Shown here in pieces: positions 23,018 to 35,000 of a stretch of 64,000 nt of DNA. Position 1 is the stretch's first letter. Every line of letters begins with the position of its first letter. A program made the translations under genes and the position numbers. The notes beneath the pieces were generated by a model that had not been told where the DNA came from, searched no databases, and worked only from the letters and a program-made list of their open reading frames with translations. Source of the stretch: Lotus japonicus (lineage: Eukaryota > Streptophyta > Magnoliopsida > Fabales > Fabaceae); assembly GCF_012489685.1 (NCBI RefSeq), contig NC_080042.1, positions 62,605,633-62,669,632 of the forward strand, written 5' to 3'.

Positions 23018-24917
23018 TTAAGATGTTTCTCCTTCGCCTTCTTTTCCTTGAGTGTCGCCTCCCTTGTTCTTTTCTTCTTCATTCTTGTTTTCTTCTTCTT
23101 CTTCCTCTTCCTCTTCGGCATTGTCGGGACTGATCAATTTGCCATAAAAAATCCTTGCATAAGGATCGGAACCAGCAAGATTGATAGAAATGTCAGGATT
23201 AAGAAGAAGGATTTGTTCTTTGGCCTTGGCAAAACCAACCTCAAGTTGGTCAAGAACAGAGTTTTTCAGTTCTGAAATCTCAAAGTGTAGTTTGGAATTT
23301 TCAGTTTTCAATTCAGAGTTTGCAGAGATCAATTATGTAATTTCCGCCTTAGCTTTCATGAGTTCTTTTCTTTGGGATTGGTGAGTAGTGCGCATTTGCT
23401 CTAGATTCTTTTTTAGATTCACATTTTCTGAGGTCAAATCTGCGACTTTCTTCTCGTTAACTTTATTGGCGTTGTCCACGAGTTTCATTGTGGCTTTCAA
23501 CTTGTTGATTTCCTTTTCCTTTTCTTCAAGTTGTTTGGCAGTAGAAATCCCATCAAAACCGGCAGTTTCATGATCCACCATTTTGGAAATGGCAGCGATT
23601 TCCAAACCCTTAGTCATAATGGCCTGACAAGCTTCTTTCAGCCCAATTTTCCTCATTTTCTCTCGGTCCGCCTCAAAGACTAGGTTAATCTCCACTAGGG
23701 TGTTGAAATCAATCTTAGAATCCCACAGCGAAGTGACTTCTTCAGAAGTCAGTTCTTCAAACTCCTTAAGCAAGTTCTTCCATGACAGAGGCGGGGCACT
23801 TGAGGTACAATTTTTGTTAGCAGCATTGGGGGAGTTGGTTTTCATCATAAATTTCTCCATCGAAGATTGATTGACATTCTTTCCTTTGCTTGGGTTTGAC
23901 ATGTCAGTTTTCCTCTTTTTCTTTTGTGGGCGGTTGGATTCAGGGCCTGAATGACTTCCATCAGTCTCAGTCAAAGCTTTGGTTGGGTTTCTTTTCTCCC
24001 TGGCCGCCTGTTGCTCGCGGCGAAAGCGCAAAAGATCCTCATCTTAAAGGCGAGTCATGTTCGCTGAAACAGAAAAAGAGTGTAAAGTACAGAAATAGGA
24101 AAATGAAATGCATATGAGAAAAATTCAAACATATTACCTATATATGCGCCCAGTTTATTTTCAAAATGGGCATCGAGAAATTAAGTGAGATTCAAGTCAA
24201 TAGTGGATAAAAATTTGCAATCCACCATTTCTCCGGGGGTCAGTGAATCATCAGGAAGTTTGATCACGGCTTCAAAACGGTTAGTCCAGTAGAAGGGAAA
24301 CTTTGGTTTTCCGTCGTCAAAGTAGAAAACATCTTTGCATTGATCAGTTTCATTTAGCCTAAAAAATTTCCCTTTAAAATGCTTATAATGGCTTCTAAAT
24401 AGAGTAAATAGACCTTGTCCCCTAGCAGCAGCCAAAGAGAGATATTCCCTTTAACACTCCTACCACTAGTTTCGAAAAAATAGAAAAATTTGTTGCTGGT
24501 GGGCTCTATGCCTAAGTTTTGGCAGAGGAGTTCGAACGCTCTAATGTAAGCCCAACTATTACAGTGAAGTTGAGTGAGCGCAACATTTAGTAGGGTAAGG
24601 ATAGAACAGGTAAAGTCTGATAGAGGAAGTCTACACTTAAGGTCAGAAAAAATGTTTTCAAAAAAGTAAGTGTGATTTCTTCCTTTATCATCACTTTGGC
24701 CAAAGCAGCAAGGTTCGTCAGGAGCGCAAGGAACAATGTCAAGATAAACGTCTTGACCGTCAGTACGAAAAGTGTTGGAGGTGATTAAGTCCATTACCGT
24801 TTTAGTACTGCAGAATTTTGAAAACCTAGCTTTAACTTTACTAGAAACCCATAAATCAAGAGCAAGGGGAGGACGATTAGAGGCTTTAGGAGTTCTAAGA
24901 GTACGTTTAGCATCCAT
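23018..24917 (-). pseudogene. Longest PF04195-like ORF with coiled-coil second exon, disrupted
   Basis: Exon 1 (24917-24138) starts MDAKRTLRTPKASNRPPLAL. A likely 74-bp intron (24064-24137, GT..AG) leads to exon 2 (24063-23018), which is basic, then a long coiled coil with Lys/Glu heptads, then a Glu-rich tail. It is broken in at least four places. A one-base loss in a GGGG run near 24450 shifts the frame before LSLAAARG, and in-frame stops fall at about 24181, 24047 and 23333. This is the only copy of the C-terminal half in the window. In Tat elements such antisense ORFs have no known function. The promoter would lie between 24918 and 25676. Confidence 0.75.
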
Positions 24918-26140
24918 TTTGGGGGCAAATCCTGAAATTATAAAAGATTATGGTCATGACATGTGGGTTTTATTAAGTTTGATTTTCGTGTGCAAACTCT
25001 TTTTAGGAGAAATGGTGTAAAAGTACGATTCAAAGAAAGGATGGAGAAAAGGAAGAAAGGATCACACATAGAAAGTAAGGAAAGAAAAGTAAGTTACCAG
25101 GAGAAAGTAGAGGAGGTGGATGGATCTTCAAGGAAGGAATCTCTGGAGGTGATGTGATTTTGAAAATTTTCAGAAGATGAAAAAGAGTAAAAGAAAACTT
25201 GTGTGAGATTTGAGGGAAAAGTGAAGGTAAATGGGAGAATGGGGTAGATGGTATTTGTAGCAGAGTGAAAACAGAGAGTGAAAAGGTGAGGGAAAGCGCG
25301 TGTGTGGGGTTAAATCACGCGTCGTTTTGAGCCACACGCTCAAACGTTTTGAATTCGTGAACCGGTGCGCCTTTAAGAAGATTAAAGGGTAAAAACAGAG
25401 GACGCGACGTTTGATTTTAGGTTGTGTGGCTTTAGAGTTTTTCTTTCCTTTGTTAGTGAGTTTTAAATGAATAATGGGATGTAATGATGATGGTGACAAA
25501 TGTTAATGTGTCAAGGTTTAATGCTCTGTGAGTTTCAAAGCATATTTATTGTGCAGATATAGTATGATGGTTATAGCAGGTAATGATGATTTAAAATGCA
25601 CCATGATGCACAGTGGATGTGAAATGAACGAAATGACGTTTTGATAAGAAGCACATGGGAGAGAGGAAAGAAAGGTTGAAAAGTCTTGGTGTCGTTAATA
25701 CCTGCACATTATTTAATTTAATTTATCTGTCATTATATCCAGGCGAATCCCTTATTTGCAGGTGGGTTAGAGCAAAAGATCGCCGGACAACTGCTTGAGT
25801 TTATTATTCTATTGATTGTGTGAACCACTTACATCCACATTGGAGCCTGCGCGCCCATATCATTTTATCGTCGAATCATTGTGGGCTTATATAAGACACT
25901 TTCGCCTTATTTCTAAGTCTTAGTGTCTTGTGGGCTTGTGGTCTGATATGGGCGAGCCAGGTTAACGTGTAATTGGGCTAACCAATATTCTGTACTTAAT
26001 GGGCCGGGTCACCCATGGTCTATTCGGACTAAAACCCAAGCTATAAATAAAAGGCACCACCTAAGCGGTGGGGGATCTATCATTTTACGCATTTTCTTAG
26101 TTTTTCGTTACTTCGCTTGCTCTCAATTTGATTAGCCTTA
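24306..26140 (+). repeat. Right arm (unit A): inverted copy of 20501-22347
   Basis: On the plus strand this runs from the ORF fragment through the leader and polypurine tract (25657-25675) to an LTR (25677-26140). It is the reverse complement of the left arm with few differences. The LTR lacks its last 23 bp and is fused to exon-2-derived sequence (TTGGTGAGTAGTGCGC) of the next unit. Confidence 0.85.
25677..26140 (+). repeat. LTR of unit A (3'-truncated)
   Basis: 464 bp, starting TGAAAAGTCTTGG. TATAAATA at 26042-26049 points right. The end is lost at GATTAGCCTTA. Confidence 0.8.
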
Positions 26141-26757
26141 GTTGGTGAGTAGTGCGCATTTGCTCCAGATTCTTTGCATTTATCAGTTTCATTTAGCCTA
26201 AAGAATTTCCCTTTAAAATGCTTATAATGGCTTCTAAATAGAGTAAATAGACCTTGTCCCCTAGCAGCAGCCAAAGAGAGATATTCCCCTTTAACACTCC
26301 TACCACTAGTTTCAAAAAAATAGAATAAATTGTTGCTGGTGGGCTCCATGCCTAAGTTTTGGCAGAGGAGTTCGAACATTCTAATGTAAGCCCAACTATT
26401 ACAGTGAAGTTGAGTGGGCGCAACATTTAGTAGGGTAAGGATAGAACAGGTAAAGTCTGATAGAGGAAGTCTACACTTAAGGTCAGAAAAAATGTTTTCA
26501 AAAAAGTAAGTGTGACTTCTTCCTTTATCATCACTTTGGCCAAAGCAGCAAGGTTCGTCAGGAGCGCAAGGAACAATGTCAAGATAAACGACTTGACCGT
26601 CAGTAGGAAAAGTGTTGGAGGTGATTAAGTCCATTACCGTTTTAGTACTGCAGAATTTTGTAAACCTAGCTTTAACTTTACTAGAAACCCATAAATCAAG
26701 AGCAAGGGGAGGACGATTAGAGGCTTTTGGAGTTCTACGAGTACGTTTAGCATCCAT
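26080..26757 (-). pseudogene. PF04195-like ORF, unit B
   Basis: 225-residue frame. It is open through the site where copies A and C carry a one-base loss. At about 26175 it crosses a deletion joining NETDKCK to an out-of-frame piece of exon 2, and its end lies in the LTR of unit A. The C-terminal half is missing. Confidence 0.75.
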
Positions 26758-27980
26758 TTTGGGGGCAATTCCTGAAATTATAAAAGATTATGGTCATGAC
26801 ATGTGGGTTTTATTAAGTTTGATTTTCGTGTGCAAACTCTTTTTAGGAGAAATAGTGTAAAAGTACGATTCAAAGAAAGGATGGAGAAAAGGAAGAAAGG
26901 ATCACGCATAGAAAGTAAGGAAAGAAAAGTAAGTTACCAGGAGAAAGTAGAGGAGGTGGATGGATCTTCAGGGAAGGAATCTCTGGAGGTGATGTGATTT
27001 TGAAAATTTCCAGAAGATGAAAAAGAGTAAAAGAAAACTTGTGTGAGATTTGAGGGAAAAGTGAAGGTAAATGGGAGAATGGGGTAGATGGTATTTGTAG
27101 CAGAGTGAAAACAGAGAGTGAAAAGGTGAGGGAAAGCGCGTGTGTGGGGTTAAATCACGCGTCGTTTTGAGCCACACGCTCAAACGTTTTGAATTCGTGA
27201 ACCGGCGCGCCTTTAAGAAGATTAAAGGGTAAAAACAGAGGACGCGACGTTTGATTTTAGGTTGTGTGGCTTTAGAGTTTTTCTTTCCTTTGTTAGTGAG
27301 TTTTAAATGAATAATGGGATGTAATGATGATGGTGACAAATGTTAATGTGTCAAGGTTTAATGCTCTGTGAGTTTCAAAGCATATTTATTGTGCAGATAT
27401 AGTATGATGGTTATAGTAGGTAATGATGATTTAAAATGCACCATGATGCACAGTGGATGTGAAATGAACGAAATGACGTTTTGATAAGAAGCACATGGGA
27501 GAGAGGAAAGAAAGGTTGAAAAGTCTTGGTGTCGTTAATACCTGCACATTATTTAATTTAATTTATCTGTCATTATATCCAGGCGAATCCCTTATTTGCA
27601 GGTGGGTTAGAGCAAAAGATCGCCTGACTACTGCTTGAGTTTATTATTCTATTGATTGTGTGAACCACTTACATCCACATTGGAGCCTGCGCGCCCATAT
27701 CATTTTATCGTCGAATCATTGTGGGCTTATATAAGACACTTTCGCCTTATTTCTAAGTCTTAGTGTCTTGTGGGCTTGTGGTCTGATATGGGCGAGCCAG
27801 GTTAACGTGTAATTGGGCTAACCAATATTCTGTACTTAATGGGCCGGGTCACCCATGGTCTATTCGGACTAAAACCCAAGCTATAAATAAAAGGCACCAC
27901 CCAAGCGGTGGGGGATCTATCATTTTACGCATTTTCTTAGTTTTTCGTTACTTCGCTTGCTCTCAATTTGATTAGCCTAA
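26141..27980 (+). repeat. Tandem unit B of the LTR-ORF array (1,840 bp)
   Basis: Contains a 36-bp exon 2 remnant, the truncated ORF, leader, polypurine tract and LTR (27517-27980). Start codons of the ORF in units A, B and C are at 24917, 26757 and 28596, a period of about 1,840 bp. The same deletion junction and the same LTR truncation recur between units. Confidence 0.88.
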
Positions 27981-29484
27981 GTTGGTGAGTAGTGCGCATT
28001 TGCTCCAGATTCTTTGCATTTATCAGTTTCATTTAGCCTAAAGAATTTCCCTTTAAAATGCTTATAATGGCTTCTAAATAGAGTAAATAGACCTTGCCCC
28101 CTAGCAGCAGCCAAAGAGAGATATTCCCTTTAACACTCCTACCACTAGTTTCGACAAAATAGAAAAAATTGTTGCTGGTGGGCTCCATGCCTAAGTTTTG
28201 GCAGAGGAGTTCGAACATTCTAATGTAAGCCCAACTATTACAGTGAAGTTGAGTGGGCGCAACATTTAGTAGGGTAAGGATAGAACAGGTAAAGTCTGAT
28301 AGAGGAAGTCTACACTTAAGGTCAGAAAAAATGTTTTCAAAAAAGTAAGTGTGATTTCTTCCTTTATCATCACTTTGGCCAAAGCAGCAAGGTTCGTCAG
28401 GAGCGCAAGGAACAATGTCAAGATAAACGACTTGACCGTCAGTACGAAAAGTGTTGGAGGTGATTAAGTCCATTACCGTTTTAGTACTGCAGAATTTTGT
28501 AAACCTAGCTTTAACTTTACTAGAAACCCATAAATCAAGAGCAAGGGGAGGACGATTAGAGGCTTTTGGAGTTCTACGAGTACGTTTAGCATCCATTTTG
28601 GGGGCAATTCCTGAAATTATAAAAGATTATGGTCATGACATGTGGGTTTTATTAAGTTTGATTTTCGTGTGCAAACTCTTTTTAGGAGAAATAGTGTAAA
28701 AGTACGATTCAAAGAAAGGATGGAGAAAAGGAAGAAAGGATCACGCATAGAAAGTAAGGAAAGAAAAGTAAGTTACCAGGAGAAAGTAGAGGAGGTGGAT
28801 GGATCTTCAGGGAAGGAATCTCTGGAGGTGATGTGATTTTGAAAATTTCCAGAAGATGAAAAAGAGTAAAAGAAAACTTGTGTGAGATTTGAGGGAAAAG
28901 TGAAGGTAAATGGGAGAATGGGGTAGATGGTATTTGTAGCAGAGTGAAAACTGAAAAGGTGAGGGAAAGCGCGTGTGTGGGGTGAAATCACGCGTCGTTC
29001 TGAGCCACACGCTCAAACGTTTTGAATTCGTGAACCAGCGCGCCTTTAAGAAGATTAAAGGGTAAAAACAGAGGACGCGACGTTTGATTTTAGGTTGTGT
29101 TGCTTTAGAGTTTTTCTTTCCTTTGTTAGTGAGTTTTAAATGAATAATGAGAAGTAATGATGATGGTGACAAATGTTACCGTGTCAAGGTTTAATGCTCT
29201 GTGAGTTTCAAAGCATATTTATTGTGCAGATATAGTATGATGGTTATAGCAGGTAATGATGATTTAAAATGCACCATGATGCACAGTGGATGTGAAATGA
29301 ACGAAATGACGTTTTGATAAGAAGCACATGGGAGAGAGGAAAGAAAGGTTGAAAAGTCTTGGTGTCGTTAATACCTGCACATTATTTAATTTAATTTATC
29401 TGTCATTATATCCAGGCGAATCCCTTATTTGCAGGTGGGTTAGAGCAAAAGATCGCCTGACTATTGTTTGAGTTTATTATTCTA
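27981..29484 (+). repeat. Tandem unit C, left part
   Basis: Same order as unit B. Its LTR starts at 29350 and is interrupted at 29484 by the SIRE-like insertion, then resumes at 46244-46595, where the LTR end is complete. Confidence 0.88.
28033..28596 (-). pseudogene. PF04195-like ORF, unit C (frameshifted)
   Basis: Starts MDAKRTRRTPKASNRPPLAL. It carries the same one-base loss in the GGGG run as the central copy, so the frame ends early after SVKGNISLW. Confidence 0.75.
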
Positions 29485-30731
29485 TGAAGGTGCGAAAAAC
29501 ACTAGAAAGGGGGGGGGGGGGTTTGAATAGAGTTTTTGAATCTCGGGTATACTTTTAAGCTTTTTCAAAACTCAAAGATAAAAGCTAAGTGCTGAATGAT
29601 GGGAAGTAAAGCACGCAAGTATTTTATCCTGGTTCACTTGAGATAAAAGCTCAAGCTAATCCAGTCCACCTGTGAAGGTGATTTCTTCCTTCTTCTGATG
29701 AAGGCAGTCCACTAAAATCAATGAGTGTTACAACTGCACTTTGCAACCTGCTAAGTGACTAACAATACACTGATTTTCACACTAGTATCCTCTTAAGACG
29801 CTGATCTACCGATCCTCTTAAGACTAGCTAAATACTGAATCAGCCTTGATTCAGTCCTCTCAAGATCCGACCAACCTTGGTCTCTTGATGAACTTTACAA
29901 AGTGAGTTAAAAGGTTTCGGGTTTACAATAAGTGCTTCTAACAAGCGAATAGTAAACTCAGATGTTTAAGAACAGTGAAGAAATAATGCTAAGAGAATGG
30001 TTCGTATGTGTTGAATATTTTCACCAAAGTTTCTTAGCTTCTTTCTTCTTTCTTCAGCCTTTATATACTCCAAGACTTGTGATGTAGCCGTTGCTAGGGT
30101 TTTATCCGTTGGAGTGGCAATTCTGTGATATCAGACTGCTAGGCTGTACAAGGTAGGTGGCGGACAGACTGAGACATGTACGACGTTGTACTGTGAAAGC
30201 GACCTGTCCTTTCACCAGTTGACTTGAGATCAAGGAGCTTCAGATGAACGTTGGTGAAGCTTCTGATCATCGTCAGATTGAAGCTTGGATTCTTCTGACC
30301 TTGCAACTTCTGCTTCTGAATAAGTTCCTCAAAACTTCTGATCGTCAGAGCTAGAATAGCTTGGGTCTTCAGAACCAACTTCTTGCAGGTCTTCAGAACT
30401 TGAGTCTTCTGCTTCTGGACCGTTCCACTGGAACATCTAGTCTTCAGAACTTGTGACTTGAGTTCTTCAGATCTTCTTGAGAGCTTCCATCTTCAGAGCT
30501 TCTGAAGTATTTGCCACTGTTCAGAACGAACATGGTAAGTTAATGAGCTCTCTTTTTAGTAACCCTTTGTTCTTCTTCTTCTGAACGAATAGGCTTGGGT
30601 CAGATTTAGAACCTGTTTGTCACAACTTAAAAGGAAAAACGTTAGGGTACCACAATTGTTCATCATCACAAACCTTAATTGTAATCATCAAAACATAAAG
30701 ATGCAACCACTGATCAAACCTTGATCTTACA
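29485..30731 (-). repeat. 3' LTR of the SIRE-like element
   Basis: 1,247 bp. It has a longer G run near 29508-29521 than the other LTR. TG..CA ends. Confidence 0.93.
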
Positions 30732-30745
30732 ATCTCCCCCTTTTT
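30732..30745 (-). other. Polypurine tract of the SIRE-like element
   Basis: AAAAAGGGGGAGAT on the minus strand, directly against the 3' LTR. A second similar tract lies near 31214. Confidence 0.85.
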
Positions 30746-31357
30746 GATGATGACAAAACAAGTATTTTGATGAACAATTTTTACACAATAAACTGAATAC
30801 ACAGGAAAGAAAAGATCAGAGATTAGACTTATCCTTGTGTAACGGTTTGCATTGCTCTTTCTGAATCTGGGATAACACCTGATTCTGAGCTAGGGTCTCC
30901 CCCTGACTCCCCCTGAATCTATGACTTGATGAATTGGTGAATAGTCTAGATTCGGAGTCTGGTTATGTGATCAGAATTTACGCTTGAAGGGATGTATACT
31001 CATCAGAAGTGATGGTTCAGAACTTAGCGTATATCACATAATAACATAGAGTCTTGTCTAGATATAATTGGAAAAAGGCGTCAGAAGCAAGATTAGTTCA
31101 AAATGTATTCCTTATCTGAGACGCTTGACAATATCTATGTGCTATAAGTATTGATACTTGTTCTCCTCTACTGGTTTTATATAATATAAAAGTTTATCAA
31201 AACCATTTTATGTACTCCCCCTTTTTGTCATAATCAAAAAGAGTGAAAAAAACAAAACCGACAATAACAAGAACAGGAAATAATGCAAATAAATTATGTT
31301 ATTATTACTGAACGGAGAAGAAGTACAAAGGATCGAGAGAAACGAAGAAGACTAATC

Positions 31358-31774
31358 CTAGATAAATAGGAAAGCTCGAGAATTCTTCATGGAGAGAAGT
31401 TGAAGGTGGAGGGGACGAATGTCCTGGTCAATTGAGGCTAACTGAGTAGCCAGGTCTGCCTTCAAGGCAACATTCTCCTGGACAGCCTCCTGATCCGCTT
31501 CATCGTGATCTTCTTCATATTCCAGAAGCATGCAAACGCCCTGGAGCTGATCTTCAACGTCCTTCCGGCGATTGGTCAGACGGAGGAGGTCATTCAGAAC
31601 ATCTTGAAGGTTCTGAAGATAGTGAGTCTGATGAGAAGTGAGCCAGCATTTCAGAAGATTCTCAATCTTCTCAAGAGCTTGAGAAATCTGAGAAGAAGAG
31701 AGATTAACACTCCATGGAAGGACTTGGTCGAATACCAGAGTCTTGAGTCCAGAAATCAATTCGACAGTTGTCAT
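31358..31774 (-). CDS. Small helical ORF between env-position ORF and 3' LTR
   Basis: From the ATG at 31774 the frame codes 138 residues: MTTVELISGLKTLVFDQVLP, a serine-rich turn, then predicted helices with repeated Leu, Glu and Gln (LEKIENLLK, VEDQLQGVCMLLEYEEDHDEA). There is no membrane segment, zinc site or catalytic motif. It is separate from, and downstream of, the large ORF. I do not recognise a named family, and a role in the element is not established. A longer reading from 31882 adds a Ser/Pro-rich leader of doubtful coding value. Confidence 0.5.
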   Translation of the reverse strand: MTTVELISGLKTLVFDQVLPWSVNLSSSQISQALEKIENLLKCWLTSHQTHYLQNLQDVLNDLLRLTNRRKDVEDQLQGVCMLLEYEEDHDEADQEAVQENVALKADLATQLASIDQDIRPLHLQLLSMKNSRAFLFI

Positions 31775-32022
31775 TTGATGTAGAAGAGAGGAAAATGGAT
31801 ATGAATGGAGGAGAATGGGATTGAATGGTGAAGGGGAAGACGAACGCAGTGAATATAAAGAAGAAACGTAACAGAAAAACATGCATAAAACTTATCAATC
31901 ATAAACGCATGTGAGTTACTAAATAGACGGTGCATAGAATCAGAGAAGGAAAAATTAACACAGTCAACATGAAATAAATTCAGTCACAATGAATAAATGC
32001 ATGCATGATAGATGTGGGAGAT

Positions 32023-35000
32023 TCATGGCTTGAAAGATGAGGGAAGGTTGTCCTTTAAATACTTCATGATTGCTTCCATTTTGCTTGAGGACTCTTGAAT
32101 TTGCTTGCTTTGCTCATTCTGAACACGTCCTTGTTGCTCAACCATCTGAAATAGCCTCTGCTGATCATCCTGAATCTTGTCAATCCGGGCAGCAAGAATG
32201 GCAACTTCTGGAGCTGGAGCAGAAGTAGGAACTTCTGGAGCTTGTGTATGAGTAGCAGCTGCAGCTTCTGAAGACATGACAGTATCATCTTGAGTTGGCC
32301 CTTGCTTCTCAACTTCATGAACAACTGCATCTTCCAGAATGACTATACCATCAGAGCTTTCTTCTTCAACCTCTGCTGAAAGCATCACAGCATCTTCTGA
32401 GGTACAATCAGAGACAACACATGGTCGTTCAGCCATGGCTCTTCTCAAGGGTTCACAAACCCTGTGCAGCACTCTCTGCCTTTGCTCATAGGCCCTCTCA
32501 GATGCATCATGAACTCTTAGTCGTTTCTCCCTGCTAAGTTGCTTCTGATGTTCATGAACTTTGCTTTCTAACCATCTCTCAAAGGCAGACCATATACCAT
32601 CAACAAGAGAGGCATCAAACTGATTATCAGTTACCTGATACAGCCATTTCAGTCTTCTGGTGGCCTCTTCAGAAAACTCCTGAATGAGTTGAGTAAGATT
32701 CTGAGGATGGAAGGAGGTGGCCAGGGTCAGAACAGGTTGAGGAGTTCTGGCAGCATTGGAGCTTGAAGCATTTGATTCATCCATGTGCTCTGAAGGAGTG
32801 GAATCAATCTCGTGGTCCTTCTCTACGCCTGAGTGATCTGATTCATCCATGTGCTCAGCTTCAGAGATAGTATCTGGCCTTTGCCTTGAGCTGACAGTCT
32901 TCTCAGGTGAAGTGAAACTCAGATCCTGTGAGTTGACTGCTGAGTAGTTGGACAAAGACACATAGGAGGTCTCAGCAGCATCTGGAAGCTGATCTTCAAA
33001 GTTGGAAGCAATTTGTTGAAGAGGCTTCACATTGAAAGGCGGTACAAGGATCTGAACGTCATCATCCTCTTTCTCTGTTCCAGCAGGGATCTCACCAGTT
33101 TGGGTTATGAGGAAGGTGTGTGAGGTGGATGCAGGCTTGGGAGAGAACTGTTGAACCAAGGTTCTCAGAGTAGCCTCACTTTGAACAATACCTTGAATGA
33201 AGGAATTGAAAGGAGGTACTGGTTCAGTTGGGATGGATGTGGAAGGGGTGTAAATTGGAATGGAAGGAATGGCTGTGGTAGATGTTTGGATGGTTGATTT
33301 AGGAGCTTGAGGTTCAGCTTGTGTTTCAGCTTGTGTTTCAGGTTGAGTTTCAGCTTGTGTTTCAGGTTGAGTATCAGGTTGAGTGGGTGCTGTTTGGTTT
33401 GAGGTAGGCATGGAGGTAGATATAGGCAGGGGTTGTTCAGGAATAACTACTAAAGCAGAATCAGAGTTAATGCTTTCAGTAATTACCTTACTTGGACTTC
33501 TGATGGATGTGGTTGTGGTAGGATTTACAGCCCTTGCTGGATCAGAAGTGCGTTTAGATCTTCTTTCCCGTTGTGCTTCTGAAGCAGGTTCAGATGCTTG
33601 CTCTGCTTCTGCCTCCTTCTGCTGAAGTGGACCCCTCAGAGGAAGCTTTCTTCTCTTCACTAAGGGAACAGCATCAGAATCAGTTGATTCTTCAGCGTCA
33701 GAAGATTCCCTTATAACTTGAAGCACATTCTGGATGATCTCATGGTCATCCTGCTCAACTTCCTCTTCCTCAAGAGTAACTTTTCTTCTCTTAGCCACAG
33801 GAATATCATCATCTTCAGTTTCCTCACTTGAGGAATCTTCCCATGTGTCTTCAGAGCTTTCAGATTCAGACACTTGACGTGGTTGAACTAAGGTTCTCTT
33901 GGAAGGTCTTTCAGGAGAGGGTTCCCTGATGATCACAGTCTTGGATGCAACTTTTTTCTTTGCAGGTTCCTCTGTCAGAATCCCTTGGCCCTTAGGATCT
34001 GAAGGCTTGCTGCTTGTTGCTCTCCTTGATTTCCTTGTTGCCAACTTAGGAGGACTTTTAGGAAGTGTGTTGACAAATTCTGCAAGAGTGATAGGATCTC
34101 CTTGTCTTCTGAGCATCCGCACATACTCCAGAATACATGCTGGATTGTCCTTCTTGGACCAAATAGGAAAATCATCAATGGGGTAGTTCCTCTGACGAAC
34201 TTCATCAGAAGTGTCTTCTCTAGGAGCAACTTGAACTTTCTCAATGATTTGCATTTTCTTCAACTTTGTGCCATTGAGAGCATCGCCAATAGACATGGCC
34301 AGATCTTCGTGAAGTCCAAGGTCTGATAGAGTCTTGACAAGCTTATTCTGGACGAAGATATCTGACAGCAGCCTTCTATACGGAATGTAAGATATGAACC
34401 TCTTGTTCTCAGAACCAGTTGTGGTCCTTGATTTCTCAACACATTCCTTCAGATAATTGAAGAGCAGGAATGACAGGCATATAGGCTCACCAATTGAAAT
34501 GTAGTACATGATTACCTTTTGAGTTGCATTCAGGTAATCAGTTCCTCCAGTTCTGGGGTGAATGCAGTGTATAAAGATCTTTTGCCAAATCTTCATCTGA
34601 GACTTCAAGTCTTTAATGTTATACTTGGTTTTCTCGAAAGACCAATTGTCATAAAGCTCCTTGTTGACCACTGTCCTCATCCCAGCAACATTTGCCTCAA
34701 CATTTTTAATCATTTTTCCTTGTTGGAACTCCATACCCAGCAGCTTTGCAATGGATTCTTCAGAAATCACAATTTTCTTGTCCAGCACATGAGAGACGAC
34801 GTAGTAGTCGTTGCAGATTGCGTTCTTCCAGAACTCGACAACCAACTTGTGATAGATCGGACCACAGAGCCTGTTGAAGTAGCTAGACCACCCTTGCAAG
34901 TTGACTTGGTCCCTAATGTCAAACCCATGTTGAGCCAGATTATCAAAATCAACTCTTGCTTCACAGCACACATTCAGTTCTTCTACTTTCTTGGCACAGG

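Noticed and set aside
20501..26140. DNA transposon with 1.8-kb terminal inverted repeats
   Set aside because: The inverted arms contain LTR-like sequence with TG..CA ends, TATA box and adjacent polypurine tracts, and carry a 5-bp duplication. An aberrant LTR element explains all of these.
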